Part shown: positions 23,021 through 35,210 of the stretch, one piece after another
Layout: each line of letters opens with the position of its first letter
How positions within the stretch are numbered: the stretch's first letter is position 1
Source of the DNA: Entomortierella parvispora
Taxonomy: Eukaryota; Mortierellomycota; Mortierellomycetes; Mortierellales; Mortierellaceae
Direction: 5' to 3'
NCBI GenBank assembly: GCA_963573315.1
Contig: OY752145.1
Span: 1,116,001-1,180,000, forward strand
DNA: 64,000 bases
Translations under genes and position numbers: made by a program
Notes under the pieces: model-generated
Databases searched by the model: none
Told to the model about the DNA's origin: nothing
What the model saw: only the letters and a program-made list of their open reading frames with translations

Positions 23021-26000
23021 TTAGAACGATCCGCTGTTGACCTGTTTTGATGAAAAATGCAAAGAGAGTTAGGAACACTATCTCATTCTCGAAATGTGCC
23101 CACTCATATCCATTTCCAGCTCTTAACCTACCCTATCCTTGAGGTGACCCAGGTACTGGTAGTAGCTCATGATGGGTTCCGCGCGGTCCTCAATCAAATG
23201 ACTCAAGAACCAGAGACGAAGAGCGGCATCGCCATCCTCCTTGATCACATAGAGTTGAGGGTAGTACGAAGAGCGGCGCATCTCGCGTGTCTTGCCCACA
23301 ATGAGGTTGACGCGTTGGTTAAAGTCGCTGTCAAGTGTTGGCAAGGTGGTCTGATTTTTTTTAAAAAAAGAGAATGTCGATCACAGGTTAGCTTTAGTGG
23401 ATCAAGAGCCGTGTTTTTCATGATATCCTCATCAACATGATCAAAAGAAACGTCAACGTTACCTTTCCGCCCCTGATACTTTCATAGTTGGGCACGCCAA
23501 AGAGATCCACGCACAGTTGTGGAACTGCATCACGTCCCACCCACAAAAAGATGTTTTGTCCATCCTCCAACATAAAGAGTCCTCCGCGCTCAAGTCGCTC
23601 ACTGCTCAGGTTCATTGTCTGAGGCATTTGGATTCCATCCGTGCCAATGGTGCCACAGTTCTCTGGCATGTTATGGAGGGAGTAGAACCTTGGGTGGAGG
23701 AAGGGGATCAAGCACTGAGAAGGCAGAGTCGACAGCAGATGCATGGCATACGATCGGAGATCTGAGGGAATCTGAGAGCCGCCACGGAGCGCAACCTAAC
23801 ACCAGATTCAAAGATTTCGTCAGTGTAAGAAGTCCTGTTTTTCAAAAGAGAGTCAAATAAGCGAATTGTGTGTAGAAAGTCGACTTACATGTTTCAGCAT
23901 GCCCAATGTCAAAAGTGGCAGCAGCTTTAGGTTATCGCAGATCTGAAGGTTGGGCGTGGCACCAGAAGATGAAGCGGTCATGTGGGTTTTGTACACACCG
24001 AGAATGTCCACGCACTTGTTGGTCAATGCATCACGAGCATCGTCCAGCTTGGAATTCATGCCACGTTCTACAGCCTTGCAAGACAGTAACGTAGCAATGG
24101 CCACCTGATCTGCAGACATGTAGAGTTCTGAAAGACTTGTCGTTACGGGGACAGCCAACGTCAAAACACGAATACGACGTTCACCTGTTGATAAACGTGG
24201 CTAGTTAGTCTTTGTTTTTTGCAATGTGTTCTAACGAGAACCTTACACGTGTAAGTAGAGTCGACATATTACCAGAGGAGGACGTGTGCAAAAGCGCAGT
24301 CTGGAAGCAGACAATCGGAATGTTCAAGTTCTCGTCAAAGCTGATTTCAATCGAATAGGACTGGTCGCGGGGCACATTGGGTAACGAAAGAAGATCTGTA
24401 GACCGAACAAAGAAGTTGCCATAGAACGCCGACATGCGCAAGCCCTTTGAAGCACGGACTCTCATGACAGCCTCGAGAGCGATTCTCTGTGCCAAGAACT
24501 CTGCCAGTTCGTGGGCAAATTTGAGAGCATCCTCTGACTTTGCTGCTGTAAATGCTGGGTAAAAGAAAGTACTTCCACCAGTGAATCGAGGGAGACAGCC
24601 TATCAGACAAGTGGGGAAGGAAGGTACATAGTCAGTACTGACCTTGAGGTATAATAACACAATAAAAAATGAAAAAAAGGAGCTTACTCAGAGTCGCCAC
24701 ATCAGAGTATTGTGATCCAAAGAGGAACATGTCGACGCACACTTGAGATTTTGAGCAGTCGACAGCAAAGTTCTTGTAAAATGATGAGCCTGATTGCAAA
24801 AGAGTGGATTCCTTGGAAGTGCCAAGGAGCTTTGGGTCCTCGCGCACCTTGAGCGCACCAGCCTCCATGTTGGGCAAGCTCGACTGCAAGCAAATAATCT
24901 TGCCACCAATGGGTGAAATAAGCTTGTATGCCGACTGCAGAGCTGGGCCAAGGGAGTTGCCGACATTCTGTGTGTCCTTGAACATGTCGTGGAGTCTGTT
25001 CAAAAGGGATTCGAGTGTAGAGCGGCATTCGCTGAGATTGCACAACAAATCCTCTGGCTGAGGCAGATAAGGCTCTTCCAGATCTGACACTACTAGCATC
25101 TGGGGATCCCCTGAGGCGGTCTATATCATAGATCCAAGAGCAGAAAAAGAGTAAATAAGACTTTCTGAGTGTCCGAGGGTTGCTGACCTGGAAAGCGCGG
25201 AAGAATGTGCATTTACATTGAGGTTGTAAAAGTGAATAGAGCTGTCCACGGTGATAATTCCAATTTTGGTTCTGCCCTCGTCATTCGGTATCCTGTCCAG
25301 AGACTCCAAAATTGTAGTGGCAGCCGTGGCAACCATGCCACACTGGATGGCTGGGTAAGAAACGTCAATCAAAATCATGTACACCAAAGGTTGAGGAGGG
25401 CGGACCATGTACTCTGTTGGGGCAATGTACTCGACCACCGCGTGGTTAAGCTCCTTTCGTTGCCAGCGATCCACGGGTTGTTGCGTCTGAGAGTCATAAT
25501 CGAACGAGGATGGAACTGAACGGGAAGAGACAAAGAGCGGTTAGTCTAGCATTGACAAAAATACAAATACAACAGACAGTTCATTTTACCTTCGTTAAGA
25601 GTATAGCACATGTTGCACTTCCAACGCTGGCCTCCTTCCACAAACTTCACAAAGGGGTTGATATAAGTTCGGCATCTTCTGCACCGGGCGATGATCGAGT
25701 CTGATACGACTGGGACCGGTTCCTAAAGAAGATTGGGTAGCGCAGGAATGAGCGTCAGTTCCTGTATACATCATTTTGTAAGGCAGAGATGGACAATCCT
25801 TGGTCGAATCTCGGGTGATTTACATCTCCTTCCTTGACGCTGCGATAGGGAGTGATGACGAGTCCAAAAGGCAGACGCGACTTTGACAGGAGCTGGGAGG
25901 TAGCGGGGATGGCGTTCAGAGTCGATCTCTTGTACGATGGATCGCAGTTGGCGTATGGTGACTGTGTGATTGAGGCCTACGAGACAAGATCATGGAAGGG

Positions 26001-27478
26001 ATGAACAATAAATCGTGTGAGTAATCTTTGGATGCTGCTCCCGAACAACTCTTTTGTTTTTTGCATGCCAGCGGGTACTTACGTTTGCAGGCAGGTGGAT
26101 AGGTGGAGGAGGGAGATCCAGATCCAGGATCCTTGGGGCGGAGCCCATTAATGCCACAGTCGACAGTTGCTACAGAAAAAGTTTGAGAGAAAAGCATCAT
26201 GCATGTTAGCTACTCAACCATCGATGATCAACCGGCCGGACGCTCAACAAGCATGTCACATACTGGCACTCCTGGACCACCAAACGATCCGTTACTGACA
26301 TTCATGCCTCCCATCTGGTGCGCAAGCTGGTTCACATTAGGCTGGCCCGGTTGTCCAGGAAGAGGCTGGTGGCCTTGTTGATAGCCGGGAGCAGGGACGC
26401 CTTGCTTTTCTCCTGGGACAAAGAACTGAGGTTGGGCCATTGGCTGCATTCCAGGTGCTGGGGGAACAGGTCCAGGACCAGCAGCGGGAACAAATCCAGG
26501 ATTGGGGACTGCATCGTATGCCGGAGGTGCGGGTTCCGTGTACGAGTTGATCCCTGTGGGATACATCCTCTTGGGCTTGTGCGTTCCCGCTCCTCCTGCC
26601 GATGGCGCTGGTGTTGGTGGACCAGGAATCATGCCACCCTGAGCATTGGGTGGAGCCATCTGTTGTTGCTGTTGCTGTTGCTGCTGATGTTGTTGATGTT
26701 GAAGATGTGGTGGTGCTGGTGCCTGCTGGGTTTGTTGGAACTGCTGATGTTGCTGTTGCTGTTGCTGCTGTTGCTGTGGTGGCTGGTTCTGCATCTTTGG
26801 CGTTGGAGGGTGTGACTGATTGGCACCATATCCGTTCGGAGCAGCATTGAATCCCATGGGATTCATGGCAGGCGACGCGGGCGCACCGTGCTGGTGACCG
26901 TGGCCCATGAACGGGCTAGGAGGGGGTCTGTTCTGGATCTGGGGAGACTGATACGGGCGCTGATGCGCTGGAGATCCTGGCTGCGCGACCATGGTGGGTC
27001 GCATCATGGGCGATGGAGCGCGTTGGATACCTCCGATAGCAGGAGGTCTTTGCAAAGGCTGGCTGCCTGGAGGATACTGCTGTCCTGGGTGGGATCCAAA
27101 CGGAGGTGTGGCCATGGGAGGACGTTGGCTCGAAGGCGATGGAGGCGTAGGTCCGGCTGCAGATGGGCGACGGCCCGATGGATCAAGACCAAGGGGTGGT
27201 CGAGGCATTCCTGCAGGCGACGTGGCAACAGGCCGAGGACGGAATTGTTGCTGTCCTTGCTGTCCTGGTGCCATCTGCTGTTGCTGTCCTTGCTGCTGGA
27301 TAGCTGGAGTGCCGGGGCGGTTCAAGGGAGAGGCCATGGGATTATGCGGCCGCTGCTGTTGCTGGGGATATGGTCCAGGGTGTTGTCCAGGTTGTCCAGG
27401 GTGCTGCATCTGCTGTTGCATGGGAGGCCTGGCCTGGGCAGGGCGAAAGCCCGGCTGTGGCGTCGGATAGGATGCCAT
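23021..27478 (-). CDS. SEC24: COPII coat subunit Sec24
   Basis: Eleven exons: 27478-26264, 26169-26083, 25976-25824, 25722-25590, 25515-25217, 25120-24688, 24599-24273, 24184-23889, 23795-23463, 23350-23132, 23041-23021; 1171 residues. Residues 1-405 are a Pro/Gln-rich disordered arm with poly-Gln runs (plus-strand 26658-26780). Then come the zinc ribbon (Cys499, Cys502, Cys521, Cys524: CRRC and CNMC), the trunk ([13 protein letters not shown]), beta-barrel ([13 protein letters not shown]), helical domain ([13 protein letters not shown]) and the C-terminal gelsolin-like domain ([15 protein letters not shown]). Sec24 selects cargo into ER-derived vesicles. The join LLHTSSS to GERRIRV and the final 7-residue exon fit the family. 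The start ATG follows a CT-rich leader. Confidence 0.95.
26658..26780 (-). repeat. Glutamine-rich CAG/CAA repeats in SEC24
   Basis: Interrupted CAA/CAG blocks encode several Gln runs (with His and Pro) in the N-terminal arm of Sec24. On the opposite strand they give artificial Leu/Val-rich frames. Confidence 0.8.
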
Positions 27479-27808
27479 CTACAAAGACGCGATGGATGGA
27501 GGTAAGGAGGGAAGGGGAGGAAGGATAGATGGATGGGGAGGATGGGGAGAGGGAAGGAGGGAGGGAAGGAGAGAGAAGAGAAGAGAAAAGAAAGAAAGAA
27601 AGGAGATGACGATCGCCCGTGCTCACCCAAATGAATAATGATCCCCTGATGACATGACACGACATCATCTTTGACACAATAGCAGTGTGAAAGTGTGTGT
27701 GTGTGGAGTGCTGGTTGGCTGGGTGGCTCTGTGACCGGGTCACACTGCAGCCTCTGCCTGCTGTGATCCTGTCACAGAGTCACGGGCACGGCGACAAGAA
27801 CAAAGCTA
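27479..27808. promoter_or_regulatory. SEC24 upstream region
   Basis: These 330 bases lie between the SEC24 start and the TIR element. The first part is GA-rich on the plus strand (27484-27608). Further out are a short GT run (27694-27704) and two GTGACCGGGTCACA / CTGTCACAGAGTCAC-like imperfect palindromes (27730-27785) that could bind a dimeric factor. This is an inference from symmetry only. Confidence 0.35.
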
Positions 27809-27834
27809 CAGTGCACGACAACAAGTCACAACAA
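27809..27834 (+). repeat. Left terminal inverted repeat
   Basis: This 26-bp sequence is identical to the reverse complement of 28568-28593, and TA precedes it. Confidence 0.92.
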
Positions 27835-27961
27835 ATTTTTGAGGTGCGGCCAAATTTTGGTCGGGGGATTTTTTTTTTCTGGAATAAAAAAATGTGCTCC
27901 ACATTGAAATGGCAAATGGCTGGTCATCATCATCATCATCATCAAACATCAATCCGAACAA

Positions 27962-28324
27962 ATGCCGCGACCCAATAAGCGAACTGCGCATCTGAAGAAA
28001 GCCCGTGCAATTCAGGCTGATATTCATGCTGCCGTCGCTCTTTCCTCTGCGGATACAGTTAAAACCCATTTAAACGCTCTCAACGAAGAAGAACCCATAT
28101 ACGTCGAGACGCGCGCACACTGCAACTACACCTTCAAAGGGCTGGAGAAAACGATACCGTTAGCTTTGAATTCTGTTGCCGTCAAAACGATTCAACATTT
28201 CGCAAGGAAGTCCTTCCGATATATGGATGCCTATCGCAAGGGTATGGATGGTGCACTCGCAGATATCCAGGTACGCAAGTACAAGTCTCATCGTCGAATT
28301 CCTTCAAACTGGAGCGACATTTGA
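27962..28324 (+). pseudogene. Transposase N-terminal remnant inside the TIR element
   Basis: A 120-residue frame starts MPRPNKRTAHLKKARAIQ and ends KSHRRIPSNWSDI. It is basic and helical. The part ARKSFRYMDAYRKGMDGALA followed by KYKSHRR reads like a helix-turn-helix DNA-binding region, as found at the N-terminus of many fungal DDE transposases. The frame stops 270 bp before the right TIR, and no catalytic domain follows in any frame. I therefore read it as the truncated remnant of the transposase that the element once carried. It could still be translated as a DNA-binding peptide. The match to transposases is from memory of the sequence style, not a search. Confidence 0.5.
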
Positions 28325-28567
28325 AAACTTCAGAATAAAATATAATATTACCTTTAATAATTTTGTTCCATATTTATAAAGTGAGGATAACGAAGGCGGC
28401 CAAATTCTCGATGGGCAAACATAATAACTCTTGATCCAGGCCATGTAAACGGAAACCCCGGGTATTGCCTGGAAGCTGGCACTCCGAAACGTTCAAATAT
28501 ACATCGTTTTTTCACTTCCGACAAAAATTGAGGGACAAGTAGCAATTGTCCTCAGGTCAGTTGATTC

Positions 28568-28593
28568 TTGTTGTGACTTGTTGTCGTGCACTG
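28568..28593 (-). repeat. Right terminal inverted repeat
   Basis: This 26-bp sequence is the perfect partner of 27809-27834, and TA follows at 28594-28595. Confidence 0.92.
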
Positions 28594-28595
28594 TA

Positions 28596-28982
28596 GTGGA
28601 GTGTCTCTTCACGTACACGGACTAAAAGTCCACCCCCCGCCGGGCACACACACACCGCACACACAACACACTCTTCACACCTCTCTGCTCTTTCTTTCTT
28701 TTCTTTGCCCGCCTGTTTCTTTTTATTAATCAGCCCTTTGCCTCCGCATTCATATTTCGCATTCATATCTCGCATTCTCTCATTCATTTGTTCATTTTTA
28801 TTCATACCATTCATACCATTCATTCATTCATATCATTCATATCATTCACTCTCGCTATTCATTCGCTTCGCATTCATATCCCTCTCTACCACCTCCTCCC
28901 TCCCGCCTCTTTGCCGTCGCTCTAATTCAATCACCCTCTCGCCTCGCTTGCCTCTCCGCTCCACGCTCAGGAACTGGATATC
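28596..28982 (+). promoter_or_regulatory. Histidine kinase upstream region
   Basis: These 387 bases lie between the element and the kinase start. They are strongly CT-rich in the coding sense, with CACACA near 28640-28675 and an imperfect CATTCATAT repeat (28748-28878). Such pyrimidine-rich leaders precede many genes here. No gene is seen. Confidence 0.4.
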
Positions 28983-31900
28983 ATGATGCCATCCACAACC
29001 ACCCCTCCAACATCAGCAACCTCCTCCAGTATAAACTACAATCATCATCATCCACCCTCGCTCCACTCTTGGATCTACTCGCTCTTTGCCTCCTCTATCG
29101 ACCCCATCATAGCCTGCGACATCCACGGCCATGTCTGTGCCTGGAACCAAGGCGCTGCTGTCACATTCGGCATCTCCTCGAAGCAAGCCCTCGGCAAGGA
29201 TCTGAACCAGCTTCTTTTTTCTTCATCACCGTCATCTCCGGCTCAATTATACCCATCCACCCCAGCCCAGATCCGTGCCCTCGAGGCCTCTGCCCCACTG
29301 AAGCGGGTCATGAGTAGAAAAGTCCAAAGCAGTGCCGCACAGAGAACATTTCTCGAGTCCATCTCGCCAGTCTATGCAGCAACAACAACAACAGCGGCAG
29401 CAGACACCCCTCTTTCCCCTGCGCACTCTCCACAGGGCGATGATACCAACAACTACGGCGACAGAAGCACCAACTCCCACAACAACAACAACAACAACAA
29501 AAAAAACAACACAAGCAGCGGCAGCAGCATCATTCAATTTACCCCTGGCGGTGCTGCGCCCGAGGACAACGAAGACATCCCTTCCTTCTCGACTTCTACC
29601 TCCACAGCATCCTGCCATCCTTCCTATCCAACTCCACCGTCGGAAGCTCTTGTCGGCTTTGCTGTCTATTTCACAGATCTCACCTCGTTGACCACCTCAT
29701 CCGTCGCCGCGCCCTCGCCAAGTGCGTCATCGGGCACCACAGCCACACCGAGGATATATCCTGGCGAAATAGCGATAGGCAGCCTCGAGCCAAAAGTAGA
29801 TTTCTACACTGACCATGCTGTCCAACTGGAAAAGGAGACCTCAATAGCTGATGCTCGGCCAAGACCCTCAAGTGTCGGCCGCTCGTCTTCATGGTCAACC
29901 TCTTCTGCGCCCGCATCAATATCGCCCTTTGACCCCGACGATAGTCCAGGTAACCAGTCATCCTCTGCTGGAAATTTCCCAAAATCGACAAGCGCTTGAT
30001 GTGATGGGAAAAATGCTTGGCGCCGCGGGCAATCCTCCTTCCTTCTCTTTGCCCTTTTGGACAGGCAGGCGGCTGTGATGGTTATTGTTGAGTGCATCGA
30101 CGTTTGTATCTTTTTCTCTTTGTACATGCGTGCGTGCCTCTCTGTGTGTGTGTGTAATATGCATCTGTGTGTGCGTTTGTGTGTGCCCCCTTGAGAATAT
30201 CGTCATCAGGATTTAGTCGACTTGGAAGTTCATCCCTTTCAGGAACCCAAAGGACAGACTAGTCCAACTAGTTGAGAGAGCTCATCCGGATAGCCATCGC
30301 CCAGGAACAGGACAGGACATATTGCGGGAGACAAGAGCGGCAGGCAAACGCACCGTAACCATGGGCTCAGTCTGCTGTGCCTTGCATCGGAATTGCTTCG
30401 CTCTGTTGCGTTGTCATCTCCGTCGATTCATCCCTCCAGCGCGTCATCGTGCGTCTCACTTCTTCTTTACTACCATGGACACGTTATGGCCATGGCCGAT
30501 AGGAGGGGCAGAGAGAAAAAGTGAAAGGCAGACAGAGAGAGAGAAAGAGAGAGAGAAGGGGGGTGACACATACTGTTGACCTTGTACAATACAGTGCAAA
30601 CATAAACACCGTCGGCGGTGTTTTCTCCCCCCGCTTCAAAGAGACCCACTTTTAATAAGGGAAAGCGTGCTAATTAATCTCTCTCATCAATGTTCCATCC
30701 TCCGTCTTGCGCATCCTTAGACCGCCTGCACAGTTATGGTAATACCGTATCAGCAACCCCTTCCCTGTCACAAAGTCGCAGTAACAGAATCTCTCTGCCT
30801 GTGTCCGACCCACCATCCACAGCTCGCTCTTCAACCCGCTCCACATCCTTGGGGCAGTTATTGGCACTCCCAACGCCTGATCATTCAGCTGGGTCATTGG
30901 ATTCGCCAAGTATGAGGCCAAGGGCCTTGTCGATCGCGACCACCGCGGTCTCCTCGACATCCTCGGGTGCTCAGTTGTCCTTGTCCGTCTCATCCTCTGC
31001 AGACAAGAGTCAGCTCGTTATCCATCACAACTCACTCGCGCCCTCATCAGATCCATCGTTCTCAACATCGCTGGTCCCAACAGGGCCGCGGCTAGAGATC
31101 GAGTGGGAGGACGCCTACTTCCCATACCTTGCGCCGATTGCCACCAGTCTGATGACTTGTCATGGGGACCATTTCTTTGATCTTGTCGCGGAGGAGATTG
31201 CTGTACATCTTGGCGTCAAGTATGCATTTATTTCACAACTCGTGAGCCTGGAGGAACTCAAAGAACTTGACCCGACAGAGTACATGAACCTGATCGAGCA
31301 ATTTGGGGGACTATTACCGCCTATTGACGGCGTGATGCACAACATTTCTAATTTTCCAGGAGAGTAAGTTTTTTTCTTTTTATTAATTTGAGCTTATGTC
31401 CCTGTTGCATCATTCTTTCCCGCCGTGCTTACTATATTTTTTTTTGAAATGAAATTGTAGTCCGAATGTCAACCCACACGCTTTTCAAGGATACCTCGCT
31501 GACTGCACCATTCAGGAAAAGTTGACTTGTATTCACAGCGGTTTGGCAGGAAGCAATTCAGATATCGCTGATTGTCTCAATGACCCGACCATCGAGTCTT
31601 ATGTTGGACTGCGACTAGAGACTGCTCAGGGTGAAATCGTAGGCGTCATTGGTGTGATCCATGACAAGAGGTTGACGGAACAGGATGGATCGATTGTGCA
31701 GGTTGTTTTGGAGCAGGTCGGGATCCGCGTTGCGAACGAACTGGACCGTCTGAAGATCGAAGCCAACCTTGTCTATGCTCGGGATGTTGCTGAGAGTATG
31801 GCCAAGAACAAGACAAAGTTCTTGGCAAATATGTCTCATGAGATCAGGTATGACGATGGCATTTATTGCCGGAGAATGAGGAAAAGGTTGTGAGTTCTAT

Positions 31901-34900
31901 TTGCTCAAGTTTTATTTGTCTACATCTTTAGAAACCCGATGAATGCTGTGGTCGGCGTGACCGACATTCTTTTGGACACAGTTGGACTTTCAGATGAGCA
32001 AACAAACTATGTCGAGGTTATCAGGACTAGCGGACAGCACCTCTTGACGGTTAGTTGTGTTCTCGTATGGTTGTCAAGAAGCCACTGATCACGGGGGGGT
32101 CATAACTGATGCTCCTTCTCGTTGTACGTTTAGGTGATCAATGACGTTTTGGATATTTCCCGGATCGATCAAGACGTAAAGTTTTTGCTCGAGAGGCGGC
32201 CACTGAGTCTTCGGAAGTGCCTAAAAGGTATGTTCAGTTTTGGATACTGGAGGTGGCAATTTGATCCGAGCCTAGATCGAAAACTCTCTAACATGCTTCT
32301 ATCCATTTTAAGACGCTGTGAGCTTGGCAGGATTGACACCGCTGCATGACGTATCTAGGTCGATCAGTGTAATTGAATGGCCCCCAGAGATGGATGATCT
32401 CGGGCCGTTCAGTGAACTGGAAGAGACAAATATCTTGCCTCTGCTCTGGAGTATTGACCATAACGTGCCAGAACATCTTCTGGGTGACATCACCCGGCTG
32501 CGGCAGGTTCTTATCAACCTTTGCACCAACTCACTCAAGTTCACTCAGCGGGGACGTGTGTCTGTTCGTGTGTCTGTTCATAGACCAACGCCTCAATACC
32601 CCGCCATTCAACCCAACTGTACACCAACAATCACACGGAACTCACCACAAGGGAGCCACGTTTACTCTTCTTACACGGAAGGCTCTGAGTCATCATTGCC
32701 ATCGTCACCCATGCTGTCGGGAAGTGATTATAGACCTCCCATGGTGTTCCAACAGCGATATGATGTTCGCGCGGAAGCAGGCAGCCCTGTCCACCACAAA
32801 CCATCACCAGCACCCTCTCGGCGAAGACAAGCAGACAAGCGGTTCACACCTTTGCTCGCACCGGCCTCCCAGGTCTCACAGGAGAGTTCACGGCAGACGG
32901 TGGCAGTTACAGCGCCTTCTCTTACTGTAGTAGCGCCGACGGCGAATTCCTTGGAGCGTGATGCAATGGACGAAAATTCTGTGATTCTAGAGTTTTCTGT
33001 ATCAGACACTGGTGTTGGCATTCCAGCCAACAAGATCACGGAACTCTTCACGTCCTTCTCTCAGGTCGACATCTCTGTCAGCACAAGATTCGGCGGCACT
33101 GGACTGGGACTCGCCATTAGTGCAAGCTTGGTCGAGAAGATGGGAGGCAACATCTGGGTTGAGAGTACAGAAGGAGTAGGTTCTCGTTTTACGTTTACAA
33201 TTCCATTCACTATCTGTCCTTCGTCCGAGACCGATTCCCACCCCTCTGCGACTGCACCGCCTTCGCCAGTGTCGGCGCCCATGCGACGGGAAACCAACAG
33301 GATTGAGGTGCCAGAACCAATCCAGTTGCCCGCAGCCGCGATTGAGCCATTACCATCGGCCTTGTCTTTAGCAGAGCCCACAGAAACCGCAGTTTCGGTG
33401 CCTAAAACTCGAGATACTGCGACGAAGCCAGTTGAAACCCTTGTCACTCCCCCATCCAGCTCATCAAGCTCGGGAAAGCCAGCCATGCCTTCCTACGCCA
33501 AGGTGGTCGAGTCGACATTGAAACCTCTGATGATCAATGATGTCCCTCTTCGGATATTGTTGGCAGAGGACAACCAAGGTAAACCAAGGGGATATTTGGA
33601 TACATATCCTCATGCTGATGTCCTGAATGTGTCTTTTAACTTTATTCATTCATTCTTTTTCTCCATTGATAAATAGTGAACCAAAAGATTGCTGTTGGCG
33701 TACTTAAGAAACTAGGTTACGACAAAGTGGATGTGGCAGAAAATGGTCTTGAGGTGATTGACAAATTGGACCGCGGGTCGGTTTACGATGTCATTCTAGT
33801 AAGATTTCATACGAGTTTTACGTTGCAGCAGCCGTCAGAGATGGAGACCCAGGGCGCTCATGTCTAATATTAACTTTTTGTTTCTAATAGATGGATGTGA
33901 ACATGCCTGTGATGGATGGTATTGACGCCACCAAGACCATTGTGGACCGTCGAAGGCGTGCACTTCTTTCTGATTATAATAATCATCAGGATTCATCGTC
34001 AGAAAAGCCTGTTGATGCTCTATTCGTCATCCCATTGGGCGAGGAGACAGTCTGCACCGTTCTTGAGCCAAACGGAGTAGTCGAACCCAGTGCTTCATTC
34101 AAGGATTACGAGAATATTTATGTTATTGCGCTTACGGCGTCAGCTATGGGATCAGACAAGGAGCGATGCATGGAGGCAGGCATGGACGATTTCATGACCA
34201 AGCCCTTTGCGCTGTTAGAGATGAAACGGGTCCTTAATGAGTACATGGGCCGGTGGCTGAATGGCTCTATCGTGGATCGTAATAAGGCATGTCTCGCCTC
34301 GGCATTGGCTATTGCTAAAAGCCGCTGCAATTCACCTAATTGTCAAGGAGGTAGTCCATCCCTCAAAGACCATTCGCTTCAGTCTGCCGTCTTTCCAGGA
34401 AGATCCCCCTCCGGCAGTGTTTCGGACTTGACTCTGACAGAGAATGGACCTGTAGGCTGTCAAGGTTGTGGGGGCAACGTTGGTGGAGATGCTTCAGGAT
34501 TGGATGCAGCTGGGATGGAAGCTATGACCACTTTGTCATCTGTTACATCGACTGGCCGGCCCTGTCGACAAGAGGCACCTAGAGCTTTCAGGCGGCCTGT
34601 GGATGGACTTGGTTCCAATGGGTATGCGGTGGCCAGACGATCTCAGAGTGAGATGACTACGAACGGTCAGTCGCCTCCCACTTATCCGCTGGGTTCAATA
34701 GCCCCAGAAAGCGCACTGCTATCGCGTCGAGCTTCGGATGCATTCACCATCTCCAAGAGGGAATGGCGTCGTGGTTTGGGTCTAAGTACGGAGGGATCTC
34801 CGGACCTTCATCCTCTGGACAGCTATCATGAAGGAATCAAGCGGGCTACGTCTCCTAGTCACCTGTCCAGAGAGCACCTCCCGATGATGTTCCAGCCGAT

Positions 34901-35210
34901 GGTCTCACCGCTTTCACCCTTGAGTCTTTTAACAACGGATACAGAAGGAACTTCGTCCGTGTCCCCACCCTTGTCGACCGAGGCATCTCCGACTGATTCC
35001 AATTCTCAACCGTCCGGGTTTTCAGACGACTCTGAGGAATCAGACAAGGAAAAGCAGCAGCAGCAGCAGCAGGAGGCGCAATTGGAGCGACCTGAGGAGT
35101 TGAAAGAGATCAACAAGGCTCAAGGGGAGGAATATGATTGCCCGAATCCTCGCCCTGCAGAGTCCAAGGGAACTCCCCATGGATCAAGTTCACTGTCAAG
35201 GGCCTTATGA
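28983..35210 (+). CDS. Hybrid histidine kinase (PAS, GAF-like, HisKA, HATPase, receiver)
   Basis: Eight exons: 28983-29949, 30721-31363, 31461-31847, 31932-32049, 32134-32227, 32313-33578, 33677-33798, 33891-35210; 1638 residues. An N-terminal PAS-like region ([20 protein letters not shown]) is followed by a Ser/Thr-rich linker, then a GAF-like region near residues 390-640. The H-box [18 protein letters not shown] carries the phospho-acceptor His663. The ATPase has the N-box ([10 protein letters not shown], about 804-813), DTGVGIP and [10 protein letters not shown]. The receiver begins ILLAEDNQ and has Asp1201 ([10 protein letters not shown]) and the conserved Lys of TKPF. No membrane segment is seen, so a cytosolic sensor is likely. 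Partners would be a YPD1-type phosphotransfer protein. The 771-nt first intron fits in phase but is unusually long; a separate start near 30690 is a less likely alternative. Confidence 0.9.
29950..30720 (+). other. Long first intron of the histidine kinase gene
   Basis: The donor GTAACC at 29950 and the acceptor CATCCTTAG ending at 30720 join in phase. The 771 bases contain a GT/TG-rich stretch (30120-30186) and a GA run (30531-30556). No coding exon with domain similarity is visible, though a small skipped exon cannot be excluded. Confidence 0.6.

Larger units (their letters stand above)
27809..28593. mobile_element. Non-autonomous Tc1/mariner-like element with perfect 26-bp TIRs
   Basis: The left end 27809-27834 starts CAGTGCACGACAACAAGTCA. 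The right end 28568-28593 is its exact reverse complement over 26 bp. Both ends are flanked directly by TA (27807-27808 and 28594-28595), the target duplication expected of Tc1/mariner-type transposition, and a CAGT terminus is common in that superfamily. An imperfect inner inverted repeat (CCAAATTTTGGTCGG at 27850-27864; CCGACAAAAATTG at 28518-28530) may be a second transposase site. The 785-bp element holds one short frame (27962-28324) and no DDE/D catalytic domain, so it cannot move by itself. The family name is inferred from TA and TIR; homology was not checked. Confidence 0.85.

Noticed and set aside
26318..27505. Long plus-strand frames rich in Leu, Val and Trp
   Set aside because: They are antisense shadows of the Gln/Pro-rich first exon of SEC24.
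28354..28545. 63-residue minus-strand frame inside the TIR element
   Set aside because: It is short, without domain similarity, and in the AT-rich degraded part of the element.
30322..30579. 85-residue frame in the histidine kinase intron as a separate small gene
   Set aside because: It ends in a GA repeat, lacks any domain and is spanned by an in-phase intron.
30690..31367. Independent start of the histidine kinase at 30690, excluding the PAS exon
   Set aside because: The upstream exon carries a PAS-like region and joins in phase at 29949/30721; the separate-start model stays possible but less likely.
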